From Tretioscincus oriximinensis (Eukaryota; Chordata; Lepidosauria; Squamata; Gymnophthalmidae): a stretch of 64,000 nt of DNA. The stretch lies in the NCBI GenBank assembly GCA_022410635.1, contig JAJVDF010000206.1, positions 64,793 to 128,792 on the forward strand, written 5' to 3'. Of the stretch, positions 22,901 through 30,010 are shown piece by piece (the stretch's first letter is position 1; each line of letters opens with the position of its first letter). The notes below the pieces were generated by a model, which saw only the letters and a list, made by a program, of their open reading frames with translations, was not told where the DNA came from and made no database searches. The translations under genes were made by a program, and so were the position numbers.

Positions 22901-25900
22901 GCTAGTCATGCTGCCACAGAAGTGTCTCAATTGAATCAACACAGTGGTTCAGAAATTAACAAAATCCCATTAGGAGACGGAAACGCAGAAAAAGACAAAA
23001 AAGGAATTGATTTTTTTTTGTCAAACTGTGAAAAAAATATTGAGTCCAATGTAAAGGAAGACTCAAATAAGACCTCTTTTTCACATGCCCAGCCTTTAGG
23101 CAATGAAGCATCAAAATCTGGTGCTCTTTCAATAAATGCTTCTGTTGCTTTTCAGAATGAAAAAGGAGCACTTATATCAACTAACTATTGCAACACATTG
23201 CCAAACCTTGAAAAAGAAGAGTTAGTCATAGAGAAAGAGGCAAGAAGTCCTATCCCCTCAGCCGATCTTAATAACAAATCCGCCGATACTGAGATAGTAA
23301 ACTTTAATTTGTCTGATAACAAAAATTTCAGCATGCACCTTTCAGAAGAAGGTACTGCTGCTTCAGAAGATGCCAGTGAAAAGTCACTGGAACCTGAGAA
23401 AATGGAATCAGCTGTGCAGTTAAGTAAACATAGTTTTCCTTTATTGGAAGATGGTTACAAGAAACCTTTGGAGATTGAGCAAGCAGAATTGAAATCGCCT
23501 TACGATAAAGGATTAGCCATCCAGTTACCAAAAGACTATGTTTCTCCTGTGAAAGATAATGGTTGGAGCCCTTCCAAGCATGAATCTGTAGACATAATCA
23601 CACAATTGACAAAAAACGTTTCTCCTTTGAGGAAAGATTACAGGAATCCTGAAGCCAATGAAGCAACAGATGGTAAAGAATTAACTACTCATTCTTCAGA
23701 AGACAGGGTTTCTCACTTAGAAGATGTTAGCAGGCCAACATCAAATCTCGAGTCACCAAAACTGTCAAAAATTAATACTGTTTATTTGGAAGAAACATGC
23801 AGGAATCCAGGAGAACTTGAAACAGTAGAGCCTAAATCAGCTAGTGAAGAAACTGATACACAGTTGTCAAAAGAATATGTTGTTGTATTAAAAGACAAGA
23901 AGCCAATTGCGTGTGAGGTGTCAGAGTTAACTGTGGAGATGGCCAAAACTACTGAATGCAAGTCATTAGCTATGCAATTGACAGAAATTAATGTTTCTGT
24001 GGAAGAAGCTTGCAAAAAATCATTAGAGCTAGAAAAAACAGAGCTTACGTTTTCTAATAAAGACATAGCAGTAGAGCTATCAGAAGGACATGATGCTTTT
24101 TCTGAGGACATTAACAACCCTCCAGTACTAGACAGGTCAGAGTTAACCATTCAATTGCCAAACAGTAATTTTTTTCCTCTCAAAGAGCTTAAAAAAAATC
24201 TATTGGAATTTGATACATTAGAATCGCAATCTTCTGCTGACAAACAGATAGCAGTGAAGCTGCCAGACCACAGGGCAGATTGTTCTGAAGATCCCGCAAT
24301 AAGAAATGGCAATAATACAAATGTTGAAAATGTCTACAGACAATTTCAAGACAAACATAAAAATGATAAACCCAAATTGGATACTGAAAATGATTTGGAA
24401 ACGAGAGATTATGAGATGAAGTTAGATGCGAAAGAAAGAGAACATTTGGTGTTAGTAGAACATCAGGCTGCAGATTATCAGGTACAGGATTCTCAATTGT
24501 TGGAAATGCAAGTTAAAACAACAAAGGCAGAAGAACTTCCTATATCAAAAGAGAATCAAATAAATTACACCTTTAAGGAGACCATTTCTACATCAGTTTC
24601 AGAAAGTCCGTTGATGTGGCAGTCAGAAAACTCATCTTCAGAAGCAAATTGTGAAAATTCAGAAATAGTAGCAGACAAAAATTCTAAACAATCAGTATCT
24701 AACCTAAAATTGGAAATTATGGAATATGATAGGATGGAATCAGCAGTTGGTGATGGAAGACTTCAGGCTTCAAAGGCCCAGAATATAAACATAGAACCGG
24801 GATCTTCAAATAAATGTGAATTGGAAACTTTCCATACTAAAATTGAACAAGAAATGCTGATTAATTCTCAGTCACAAGATAGTGATAATTTTAGTGTAGC
24901 TGATATTTCAAAATCAGGCAGAATTTCACTCGAGTGTCTTCCAGCCACAACAGCAATAAGCAGCACAGTAGGACAACAAGAAGAATTTAGCCAGCAGCCA
25001 TTATACTGTGAAGTTGGGAACATCCACTTAGAAGGAGAAAAAACTTTGGTAAGGATTGCTTCTACAAATGATAAGCTTACTTCTAGTCTAGAATTAATGT
25101 TGATAAAAAATGGCAGAGATGAATCTTGTCAATTTGTTACAGAGCTAAGAGAGAATGAAAAGACTGCATTCATAAAACCACAAAATGCTGATCTTTCTAA
25201 TGTACATGCAGGTATGGTTCATGAGTCATTAGATATGCTTTCAACAGAAGTTACTGTTGCCCATCTTCAAGAAGATGTTCTTACCTTCACAAATGAGAAC
25301 ACTGAACTCTCAAAGCCTTCTGTAGCTCCTACCTTTGACTTGAAAATGGCTTATTCGGAAGTCAGTTTTGGTCAATCTGCAACGTTTTCTCTGAATTTAA
25401 ATGCAGAAAATGAGAAAGAGTGTCCAAAAACTGATAAAATAAAGCCAAAGGACCCTAGCAGACAAAAATCAAACCTAGAATTAGAAACCATTGGTTTTAG
25501 TTTGGGAGATGCTGGAGTAGGACATGAACACTTAAGTATTCTACCATCTGAAATTTTAAACGAGAATACTGTGGAGGATCCGAAGTTAGAAACAATTGCA
25601 TCTGTTTATTTAGAATCCAGCAAACATATTGAACTGGACATTGCTCTCCCACAGATTGAATCAGAAATAATGAATTTTACTACATTAAGCAGTGGTGTTC
25701 AAGAAGACAACATTTTTCCACTGGTTTCTGATATTAACATTCCACACATGGGATCACTTGCATCTAACAGTGACAACATAGCATCAAATATGCAGGGCAA
25801 GATCTTGCAACCAAATGCTAATCAAGATGGTGCAACAGAGAGGTTGCTGTTGAGAGGCAGTGGTGAAAACATAGAAAGGCAAACAGTTAAGTGCATAGAA

Positions 25901-26128
25901 TCTCTCATTTCAGATTTCAGTGAACCTTCTATAGAAGTGGGGGGTTCAGGGGACAAAGAATTGAATATTATCAAAGTGATGCATACATCTGCAAAGGACC
26001 TAACCAAGAGAGAAGACATGGAATGTACTGTCAGTAGATGTGAAGCTGACAGTGGGTTGCCTTTAGAAGTAACTGAAAGCTCTGCAGGGCTCCTGGTAAG
26101 TTCAGTCAAAATTGATCTTAATAATTGA
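7306..26128 (+). CDS. ZNF318: ZNF318-like zinc-finger protein (5' exons not found)
   Basis: Eight exons join in frame: 7306-7924, 8468-9868, 17092-17191, 17415-17695, 19780-19983, 20275-20374, 20888-21006, 21452-26128. Phases agree at every junction and each intron has GT-AG ends. The visible protein is about 2,500 residues. In order it has an RS/RD-rich basic segment, an acidic Ser-rich region with KIHDLLKTIGLDIGVAEIGK, a Lys/Glu coiled coil, two U1/matrin-like C2H2 fingers, a KE-rich stretch, SPWTPVV and APLNTFLSIKSSGTTAKPLP, a Pro-rich block, then a long acidic tail with degenerate repeats. These blocks match my recollection of vertebrate ZNF318, a nuclear protein linked to transcription and, in mouse B cells, to IgM/IgD transcript choice. 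The initiator codon was not found. The stop at 26126 is reached only if the donor-like GTAAGT at 26096 is not used. Confidence 0.85.
8468..9868 (+). CDS. ZNF318: ZNF318-like exon b (large internal exon)
   Basis: Acceptor CTTTTAG before 8468, donor GTGAGC at 9869. 467 full codons. Contains VENFLKQFSKGLA, SRILGMMADST and the conserved IHDLLKTIGLDIGVAEIGKL helix, then a Pro-rich stretch and a Tyr/Met-rich segment near 9560-9640. Confidence 0.9.
10022..10430 (+). mobile_element. CR1-like LINE, ORF2 C-terminus and start of 3' UTR (left part of a split copy)
   Basis: The ORF 10022-10291 ends in RAIGLWNLLPKEVVVASN and LDSFKTGTR, the signature C-terminus of CR1-type ORF2 proteins. The 3' UTR follows, with GGAGCAACAGGCAGGACT, and stops abruptly at 10430. 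The missing tail resumes at 16005 after the DIRS insertion. Confidence 0.85.
10431..10565. repeat. DIRS copy B left inverted terminal repeat
   Basis: Begins ACGGAAGATGGAACCGGG and includes CCATGGGTTATTCC, CCCCCTGCAGGAAAG, GGTATATAACCCC and GGAGGCCCAGTCCTTTCTG. All are found reversed at 15840-15980. The GGTATATAA box may serve as the element's TATA-like promoter (inference). Confidence 0.88.
11270..12977 (+). pseudogene. DIRS copy B gag-like ORF1, one frameshift
   Basis: The frame from ATG 11270 (MEAASAPTSLEAE...) runs to 11554, and the downstream frame (SLAKKDRHSRSKSK onward) runs to 12977. The reading appears to switch near 11540. The product is a basic, Ser/Lys-rich N-terminal region followed by a helical capsid-like part and an Arg/Tyr-rich end near 12830-12910, as usual for DIRS ORF1. 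The stop at 12975 follows from the deletion that fuses gag to the middle of RT. Confidence 0.65.
12940..14310 (+). pseudogene. DIRS copy B reverse transcriptase-RNase H, truncated and shifted
   Basis: RT starts directly at the SIRMA helix (near 12939) without the upstream fingers region. LPFGLSSAPRVFSKVVDQL and FAYLDDLLVAG are intact in the 13080-13646 frame. RNase H follows with TDASLSGWG near 13675 but changes frame at about 13690-13760; the distal part (SISALYIQGVLNTAADALS) is read in 13892-14311. Not translatable as one protein. Confidence 0.8.
14290..15485 (+). pseudogene. DIRS copy B tyrosine recombinase
   Basis: This is the integration enzyme of the element. The N-terminal core-binding part (SSTWKTFCAWASAQVGS) is in one frame and the catalytic part in 14549-15082, with STCRVSELAAL carrying the first catalytic arginine. 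After several breaks, FAHSTR (H-x-x-R), AATW and HYKLD (tyrosine) lie at 15290-15415. Frame changes and stops (for example TGA at 15238) inactivate it. Confidence 0.75.
15521..15622. repeat. DIRS copy B internal complementary region
   Basis: The first half (15521-15562) is the reverse complement of the left terminus 10431-10472. The second half (from 15563) is the reverse complement of the right terminus ending at 16004. The junction reads CCATCTTCCAT-GAAAGG, against CCGT-GAAAGG in copy A, consistent with CpG decay. Confidence 0.88.
15840..16004. repeat. DIRS copy B right inverted terminal repeat
   Basis: Reverse complement of the left repeat plus a right-specific extension of about 30 bp ending GGTAAGTAGGTGTTCC and TTTC at 16001-16004. 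Followed immediately by the resumed CR1 tail AGACTGCCCAGGTGCATC. Confidence 0.88.
16005..16105 (+). mobile_element. CR1-like LINE tail (right part of the split copy)
   Basis: AGACTGCCCAGGTGCATC through ACAGAATGCTGGACTTGA to ATGGCTCTTCTTTTGTTC. It matches the uninterrupted copy at 6640-6747 base for base with few differences. Confidence 0.88.
17092..17191 (+). CDS. ZNF318: ZNF318-like exon c (coiled coil)
   Basis: Acceptor TTTTCCAG, donor GTAAGC. Encodes EEREKLKAEQEASQKK and LRTELDRLSKLQ, a charged heptad-like helix. Ends one base into a Gly codon completed at 17415. Confidence 0.85.
17415..17695 (+). CDS. ZNF318: ZNF318-like exon d (coiled coil)
   Basis: Acceptor GGTTCAG, donor GTAAAA. Encodes LRKKRREKDGHKDPLLIEV and a Gln/Glu/Lys-rich helix continuing the coiled coil of the previous exon. 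Confidence 0.85.
17696..19390. other. ZNF318-like intron, no feature seen
   Basis: AT-rich intron sequence. Short open frames only. No repeat I can assign. Confidence 0.5.
19391..19741 (-). mobile_element. L2-clade LINE 3' end, antisense
   Basis: On the minus strand the frame 19726-19517 encodes AFSMAATRLWNSLPLKVRQS, the typical L2 ORF2 C-terminus. It is followed by the 3' UTR ending in a poly-(ATAAATAA) tract (plus-strand TTATTTATTTACATATTTA). A second copy of the same family is at 53070-53440. Confidence 0.8.
19780..19983 (+). CDS. ZNF318: ZNF318-like exon e (first zinc finger)
   Basis: Acceptor TTTTTTTAG, donor GTATGC. The end encodes a C-x2-C ... H-x5-H finger: HWCKDCNTTCGTM followed by FFTHMHNKKHRK. 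The spacing is that of U1-like/matrin fingers, a class that can bind RNA or DNA. Confidence 0.9.
20275..20374 (+). CDS. ZNF318: ZNF318-like exon f (inter-finger linker)
   Basis: Acceptor CAAATAG, donor GTAAGT. Encodes TLDPYNRPWASK and the rest of the linker between the two zinc fingers. Ends with the first base of a Gly codon. Confidence 0.85.
20888..21006 (+). CDS. ZNF318: ZNF318-like exon g (second zinc finger)
   Basis: Acceptor TTTTTCAG, donor GTCAGT. Encodes GYYCQLCHEFFGDQIS followed by AEQHVKSNLHNEKYK, a C-x2-C-x12-H-x5-H finger. It ends directly after the finger. Confidence 0.9.
21452..26128 (+). CDS. ZNF318: ZNF318-like giant 3' exon
   Basis: Acceptor TTCCCACAG before 21452; open for 1,558 codons to TGA at 26126-26128. 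It begins KYVDENPLYEERRSLDRQAG, just after the second finger, then a KE-rich segment, SGKTIIPHTSPWTPVV, a Pro/Leu-rich block (about 22440-22610), a KDLYDIFYNRSGRGPADNKA segment, and a long acidic, serine-rich tail. A consensus-like donor GTAAGT lies at 26096 after a full codon (26095), so an alternative transcript could leave this exon 33 bases before the stop. An AATAAA at 26370-26375 is a candidate polyadenylation signal for the unspliced form. Confidence 0.9.
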   Translation, partial: KYVDENPLYEERRSLDRQAGLSVIQVSKRKLKRKLFKKGNEEKDEKTRKLEKKEDFKNTEDTKIVKELGDGDDEEEANKRKEIPSGKKCEIKLRLKKDNKEPEKKEEKKVESQKESRPLASFGKFSWKKNEREEKNQDKDGIISKEENVEDSKEKESKSPTGKPNSKPIAIKLSGKTIIPHTSPWTPVVSTSSQARIKPNIPVPVVVLKKSATTISKPAPLNTFLSIKSSGTTAKPLPVVRENNSDVILPPDIISKAFGGEVVVLKDSHENAKVSEGQKNEKASQDTEHTKPPEHTILNSAKAQEKPFVVAKAQTKVQQFARMENMIEQPPGFDRLQRRAPLLPLPTVRPQLRPPLLPLLSGPPLSLAIPVPVPLLFPRAPVLPPKQASILSDDMAPGVSEDDKNILAMPMCPCPLPPPTIFSTHVKKLEKKNSSLAAGNAKDLYDIFYNRSGRGPADNKAMNYATRLKFNSLEKEGNMVVSNASHAATEVSQLNQHSGSEINKIPLGDGNAEKDKKGIDFFLSNCEKNIESNVKEDSNKTSFSHAQPLGNEASKSGALSINASVAFQNEKGALISTNYCNTLPNLEKEELVIEKEARSPIPSADLNNKSADTEIVNFNLSDNKNFSMHLSEEGTAASEDASEKSLEPEKMESAVQLSKHSFPLLEDGYKKPLEIEQAELKSPYDKGLAIQLPKDYVSPVKDNGWSPSKHESVDIITQLTKNVSPLRKDYRNPEANEATDGKELTTHSSEDRVSHLEDVSRPTSNLESPKLSKINTVYLEETCRNPGELETVEPKSASEETDTQLSKEYVVVLKDKKPIACEVSELTVEMAKTTECKSLAMQLTEINVSVEEACKKSLELEKTELTFSNKDIAVELSEGHDAFSEDINNPPVLDRSELTIQLPNSNFFPLKELKKNLLEFDTLESQSSADKQIAVKLPDHRADCSEDPAIRNGNNTNVENVYRQFQDKHKNDKPKLDTENDLETRDYEMKLDAKEREHLVLVEHQAADYQVQDSQLLEMQVKTTKAEELPISKENQINYTFKETISTSVSESPLMWQSENSSSEANCENSEIVADKNSKQSVSNLKLEIMEYDRMESAVGDGRLQASKAQNINIEPGSSNKCELETFHTKIEQEMLINSQSQDSDNFSVADISKSGRISLECLPATTAISSTVGQQEEFSQQPLYCEVGNIHLEGEKTLVRIASTNDKLTSSLELMLIKNGRDESCQFVTELRENEKTAFIKPQNADLSNVHAGMVHESLDMLSTEVTVAHLQEDVLTFTNENTELSKPSVAPTFDLKMAYSEVSFGQSATFSLNLNAENEKECPKTDKIKPKDPSRQKSNLELETIGFSLGDAGVGHEHLSILPSEILNENTVEDPKLETIASVYLESSKHIELDIALPQIESEIMNFTTLSSGVQEDNIFPLVSDINIPHMGSLASNSDNIASNMQGKILQPNANQDGATERLLLRGSGENIERQTVKCIESLISDFSEPSIEVGGSGDKELNIIKVMHTSAKDLTKREDMECTVSRCEADSGLPLEVTESSAGLLVSSVKIDLNN
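23376..24293 (+). repeat. Degenerate tandem protein repeat inside the ZNF318-like tail
   Basis: About ten units of 25-38 residues follow the pattern [KR][KN]P-x-E-x-E ... QLxK/E ... VSPLxDxx. Examples: KKPLEIEQAELKS, AIQLPKDYVSPVKD, ITQLTKNVSPLRKD, KKSLELEKTELTF, AVELSEGHDAFSED, AVKLPDHRADCSED. The units are acidic and probably disordered. The function is unknown. Confidence 0.6.
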
Positions 26129-26530
26129 GCAGTTAATGTACAGAATTATGTAAATATTTTATCCGAGTTTAATGTGTTGTCCTTTGCAGTAAAAACTTGC
26201 TAAAAGCTAAATTTTCTTTACTCTTGCCCCAAAACTGAATCCAGTATATAAACTGGATTATGTAAAACAGTTTCATGCCATTTTCTCTTTCCTTCCATTA
26301 AAACAAAACTTTTCATTTATACCTCCATGGTTTAACAAGTGAATGTGGAAGTCAGCTTTGGAATATAAAAATAAAATATTGTCTGCTTTCTTTGCCTCTC
26401 TGACAAAGTTATAAGAATTAATTGCCGTTGACCATTGGATTGGGAAGATAAACTATGGTTAATGATAACTATTGCAATTTGGGTTTTTTCACTGGCTATA
26501 GTAATGACTGACTGACTACTTTTTGACTAG

Positions 26531-26650
26531 GTTCTTATCACAAAATTACAGCCAATTGTAGTTGCAAGTAAAAACTTCCACATTTCTGTTGCTGCCCTAA
26601 AAGAGAAGCTAGCGTCAAGTGGATTTGAAGTTTTAGTAGCTTGCTTTCAG
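26531..26650 (+). CDS. Unrecognised exon-like block 1 (40 codons)
   Basis: Acceptor TTTTTGACTAG before 26531, donor GTGTCT at 26651, no stop. Phase 0 at both ends, compatible with the phase-0 donor at 26096 of the ZNF318-like giant exon. It encodes VLITKLQPIVVASKNFHIS and AALKEKLASSGFEVLVACFQ, a folded-looking sequence rather than low complexity. I do not recognise the family. It could be a 3' exon of the same gene or of a decaying neighbour. Confidence 0.5.
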
Positions 26651-26947
26651 GTGTCTAGACCATGGTTTAATGTAACGTGAATGTAGTTTGTGTATGGTGG
26701 GTGGATGGAAGAATTGTTTTTCTCTGTGTAATTTTATTTGACTTCTTAAAATGGTTTTTGATTTATACAGCTTGTGTAAATAACATTCCAAGTGCACCAC
26801 TGACAAGCTCAGACAACCTGTTTGGAACATGAGGAACATGGAGGATCTTGCTGAAGCATTTAAGCAGAAATTTCTTTGAAATGTTATACATGTTTTGTTG
26901 TATAAAATATTAAACACAAATACTGCTCTGCATTTTTATTTATATAG

Positions 26948-27088
26948 AAAATTGGTTTGCGTTTTTGCCTGTATGTGTTCACATGTAATGAAGATTGTAA
27001 AGTATATTGTATAAAACCTTGCGTGGATATCAACTCGCTGCATAAAAGAAAAGTCCACCAACTCTCATTTGGAGAAGAAAACATTTTG
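26948..27088 (+). CDS. Unrecognised exon-like block 2 (47 codons)
   Basis: Acceptor TTTATATAG, donor GTAAGG. Open throughout and phase 0-0, so it joins block 1 without a shift. It is Cys-rich (RFCLYVFTCNEDCKVYC) and then basic (DINSLHKRKVHQLSFGEENIL). Family not recognised. Confidence 0.5.
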
Positions 27089-27204
27089 GTAAGGCTGTGG
27101 CCCAACTCATGGACTTGCATATTAAGGTCACTTAACATGATTTGAAATCACATTTCACTTTGGTTGCATTGTGATACAGTAACTATTTGTGTTAAATTGT
27201 TTAG

Positions 27205-27608
27205 CAGCTATCCAGCTCTGAAGAAATAGAAGATCTGAACTTTGCTGTCAGGATTGGATTCACTTCACATACTCTGACATTACTTGCCTGAATGAACTCC
27301 TTGAACCACTAAAATACTGTTGTGTGAAGGTTTTCAGTTACACAGCTTGTCAAGAAAAGAAGAAACTTTGCATGGATCTGTTAAAAAGATATCTGTATAT
27401 TGAAAATAAATTCAAAATGTTTAAAGAAATTGTTGGAGTTTTTTTTTAAAAAAACTTGAGTAATGGCATTACTATTAACAAAGAAAAACACTATCAAGAG
27501 ATGGATCGTTTGAAGAAATGATACGACTCTTCGGTTAACTTCTCAGAGAAACGGCTGACCTCTTTCAATAAGGTCTTCACAGATGGAAATCATGACAAAG
27601 CTCTTCAG
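27205..27608 (+). pseudogene. Unrecognised exon-like block 3, with two stops
   Basis: In the frame of 27252 (acceptor-like TTTGCTGTCAG before it) there are 65 open codons: DWIHFTYSDITCLNELLEPL, FSYTACQEKKKLCMDLLKRY and so on to KEIVGV. Then a TAA at 27447 inside a T/A homopolymer and, after INKEKHYQEMDRLKK, a TGA at 27519. The same frame continues DSSVNFSEKRLTSFNKVFTD to ALQ at 27608. An alternative upstream acceptor (27204) reads SSSEEIEDLNFAV in another frame. The protein-like content across stops suggests a recently decayed helical domain, or sequencing errors. Confidence 0.45.
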
Positions 27609-27944
27609 GTCTGCTAAATATGTAGGTTTCAAATTTTCAGGGGTGGGGGTGGGGCTTCTTTCTTTTGAGATGACTAACTAACCTTCAAAGGTCAACTGAA
27701 ATACTGAGGAACATGGTAGCCAGAAAAAGATCATTGCGTGGTTATAGTAGTAGTATCAAAGCTTTATATAATTTTACATCACAGTTCTATAGTGGTTGTG
27801 GATATTCTGAGTGTTATTTTGCATGCTTGTATGTGATTGACTGCACTTGTTTAAGAAAGAATGATGTACCAGTGAAGCCCAAATTATTTTACCCTATCTA
27901 TTAAATTGGAGGTTAATTGGAAGTTACTGTTTTTCCCCAAAACA

Positions 27945-28040
27945 GCAGTAGAATCATCATCAGGCTGTGGAAACCAGAGGAAGATCTTCTGGCGCTTGCA
28001 AAGGAGACTTCATCCTCTAAGGAACATCATCTGTTACGTA
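27945..28040 (+). pseudogene. Unrecognised exon-like block 4 (frame uncertain)
   Basis: Two overlapping frames look coding-like: AVESSSGCGNQRK early, and WKPEEDLLALAKETSSSKEH later. A one-base shift between them would make one exon. Flanks are CCCCAAAACAG upstream and GTAAAT near 28038. Weak on its own; it is listed because it lies between blocks 3 and 5. Confidence 0.3.
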
Positions 28041-28252
28041 AATTCTACAGAGTTCCAAGTTTTACTGCCTTCTAATCTAGCAAACCTAAAACGAACATTT
28101 ATTAACATTTTATTAATAAAGATTATCTATTGCAATATTTTTTTGTCCATGCTGCAAAGAAACTAGCATTGCAGAGTATGTATTGATGCATTTACCAACT
28201 TCTAAGAAAAATACATTTCCATTAATTTCTTTGTAAACATTTTAAAATCTAG

Positions 28253-28330
28253 TTGTGGATTCACAAATTATCTTTATGAATCAAAATCCTGCTCAGGATT
28301 ATCCAAAGACGAAGTGTGTTTATGGTGAAG
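28253..28330 (+). CDS. Unrecognised exon-like block 5 (26 codons)
   Basis: Acceptor AAAATCTAG, strong donor GTAAGT at 28331. With two leading bases and one trailing base it reads VDSQIIFMNQNPAQDYPKTK and CVYGE. The trailing base pairs with block 6. The only stop (TGA near 28277) is in a different frame. Confidence 0.45.
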
Positions 28331-29390
28331 GTAAGTTCAGCTAAAAGTAAAAATTTTGAGTAAAATATATTTTACATTCTTGAAAGGCATGTATGCCAGT
28401 GATTTATCCTTATTACTTTGAAGATTCTTAAGGTAGGTTAGAACTCTGTGGTTACATTAAAGTAATATAATAGTTTTGAGGTTTCATGACTTCATATTAT
28501 ATTCAGTATATTGTGCATCAGCATTTTTTAAAAAAATCTGTCAGAGAAGATGTGAAATCATGTATTTGAATATTTGAAGGCATCCTGCCACAGCCAGTAT
28601 AATGAACTAGAAATATACTGGAATTCCCTGTTTTATGCTGTTGCAATCTAATGATTGTATCAGCATACAGAAGGAAGCCTTCTGATCTGGTATACTGGCC
28701 AGTGCAGACTCACCTTTGTATTGTAATAATAACTAAATGTGGACATTAGTAGTATTTTTCTGCAGAAAACAACCAGCCTCCGAAAGATGGGACCTGAAAA
28801 AATTGTAGGCTGGTTCCTAATGGTGTCTTTTGTCTCCATCCTTTTTTTAATTGCATGTTTTCATTTTTAAGAGATAGAAGAGACTGTAGATCCCGTACGT
28901 TGAACAAACAACATAATGCACCGCAGGGCTTTTTTCCAGAAAAAAAAATTGTCAGCACTCTAACATGTCAGATATGATATAATGATAATAATCTACATGA
29001 ACATCTATTAATGCTCAAATAAGTTACTGATGTGTGCCGAACCGGCAGAAAAAAAGTTCTCCAAATAATTAATAGAATAGTAAATTTATTGAACCATCTT
29101 ACCAAACAATATAAAATATATTTACAGGCCTCCAATGTATAATGTAGTGGTCACATTTCAGGAGCCACAATATTTTCCTATATTGTAGCCTGTGTAGTAA
29201 AGGTATTTTATGTTGTTTGATAGGATAGCTCAATAACTATTTTTTTCTGTACAGTTGAAGTATTTTATAGAAAAACCAATTTTGAAAATACAATACAAAG
29301 CAAGAATTACATTTCATGCATGCTAAAGTAATCTAAAGTTCAGTTATTAAACCCTCAATTAGTAAAATGCTTTCAGCGTTCATTCTAAAG
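28331..29390. other. Spacer between exon-like blocks 5 and 6, no feature seen
   Basis: AT-rich sequence without assignable repeats. It would be intron if the chain of exon-like blocks is real. Confidence 0.4.
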
Positions 29391-29530
29391 AATCTCTAGG
29401 AGTTGGTGCAAAAATTTCAGGATGGCTCGAAAGGAATGCCAAGAAGGATGATAGTACACCACTAACACCTGGAGAAAATACTAGTGATTTCAGTGACAGC
29501 AACGGGTCATCTGTGAAAACTACAAGGTGA
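29391..29530 (+). CDS. Unrecognised terminal exon-like block 6
   Basis: Acceptor-like CATTCTAAAG before 29391. The leading AA completes the codon left by block 5. It then reads SLGVGAKISGWLERNAKKDD and STPLTPGENTSDFSDSNGSS to a TGA at 29528-29530. It has the look of an acidic, serine-rich protein C-terminus. Family not recognised. Confidence 0.45.
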
Positions 29531-29828
29531 AAGATTCAAGATAGACAAAAGAGTGGGTAGCTTTCTGTTTATGTAATATTATACAGTATTACTTTAAAAG
29601 TGATCAATTTTATCTATATTCTAATAGTTTATGCTTTATTTTCTGCTCAATATTTAAAACTATTCCCTTTAATTCTTTTGGCTGCAGGTCCTAGATGCAA
29701 GACTTTATATCCTGCTTGCAAGGATCCAGTGAACGTCTTGTTAGTTGCTGGAGTAGATGTCCCTATAGTCTAATCCAGTAGCTTCTGACCTTTGGTATGA
29801 ATTCCTCCATGGGTATGAACCAGGGCAT

Positions 29829-30010
29829 TTATTTATTTATTTATATTTATTTACATTTCTATTCTACCCTGTCTCAGTGTAGTTAACAATAAAAATCCGA
29901 TTAACAGATTAAAATAACAGTATCTGAAAGTAGGGAAGGGAGAACAGTTTTTTTAGCCAAAGGCCAGGTTAAGTAGGGTGTAGATGTAAAACCTGAATGT
30001 TAGAAATGAC
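29829..30010 (-). mobile_element. L2-like LINE 3' tail, antisense fragment
   Basis: TTTATTTATTTATATTTATT, then ATTCTACCCTGTCTCAGTGT and AGTTAACAATAAAAATC, with the AGCCAAAGGCCAGG segment. The same order occurs at 53070-53220. Confidence 0.65.
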
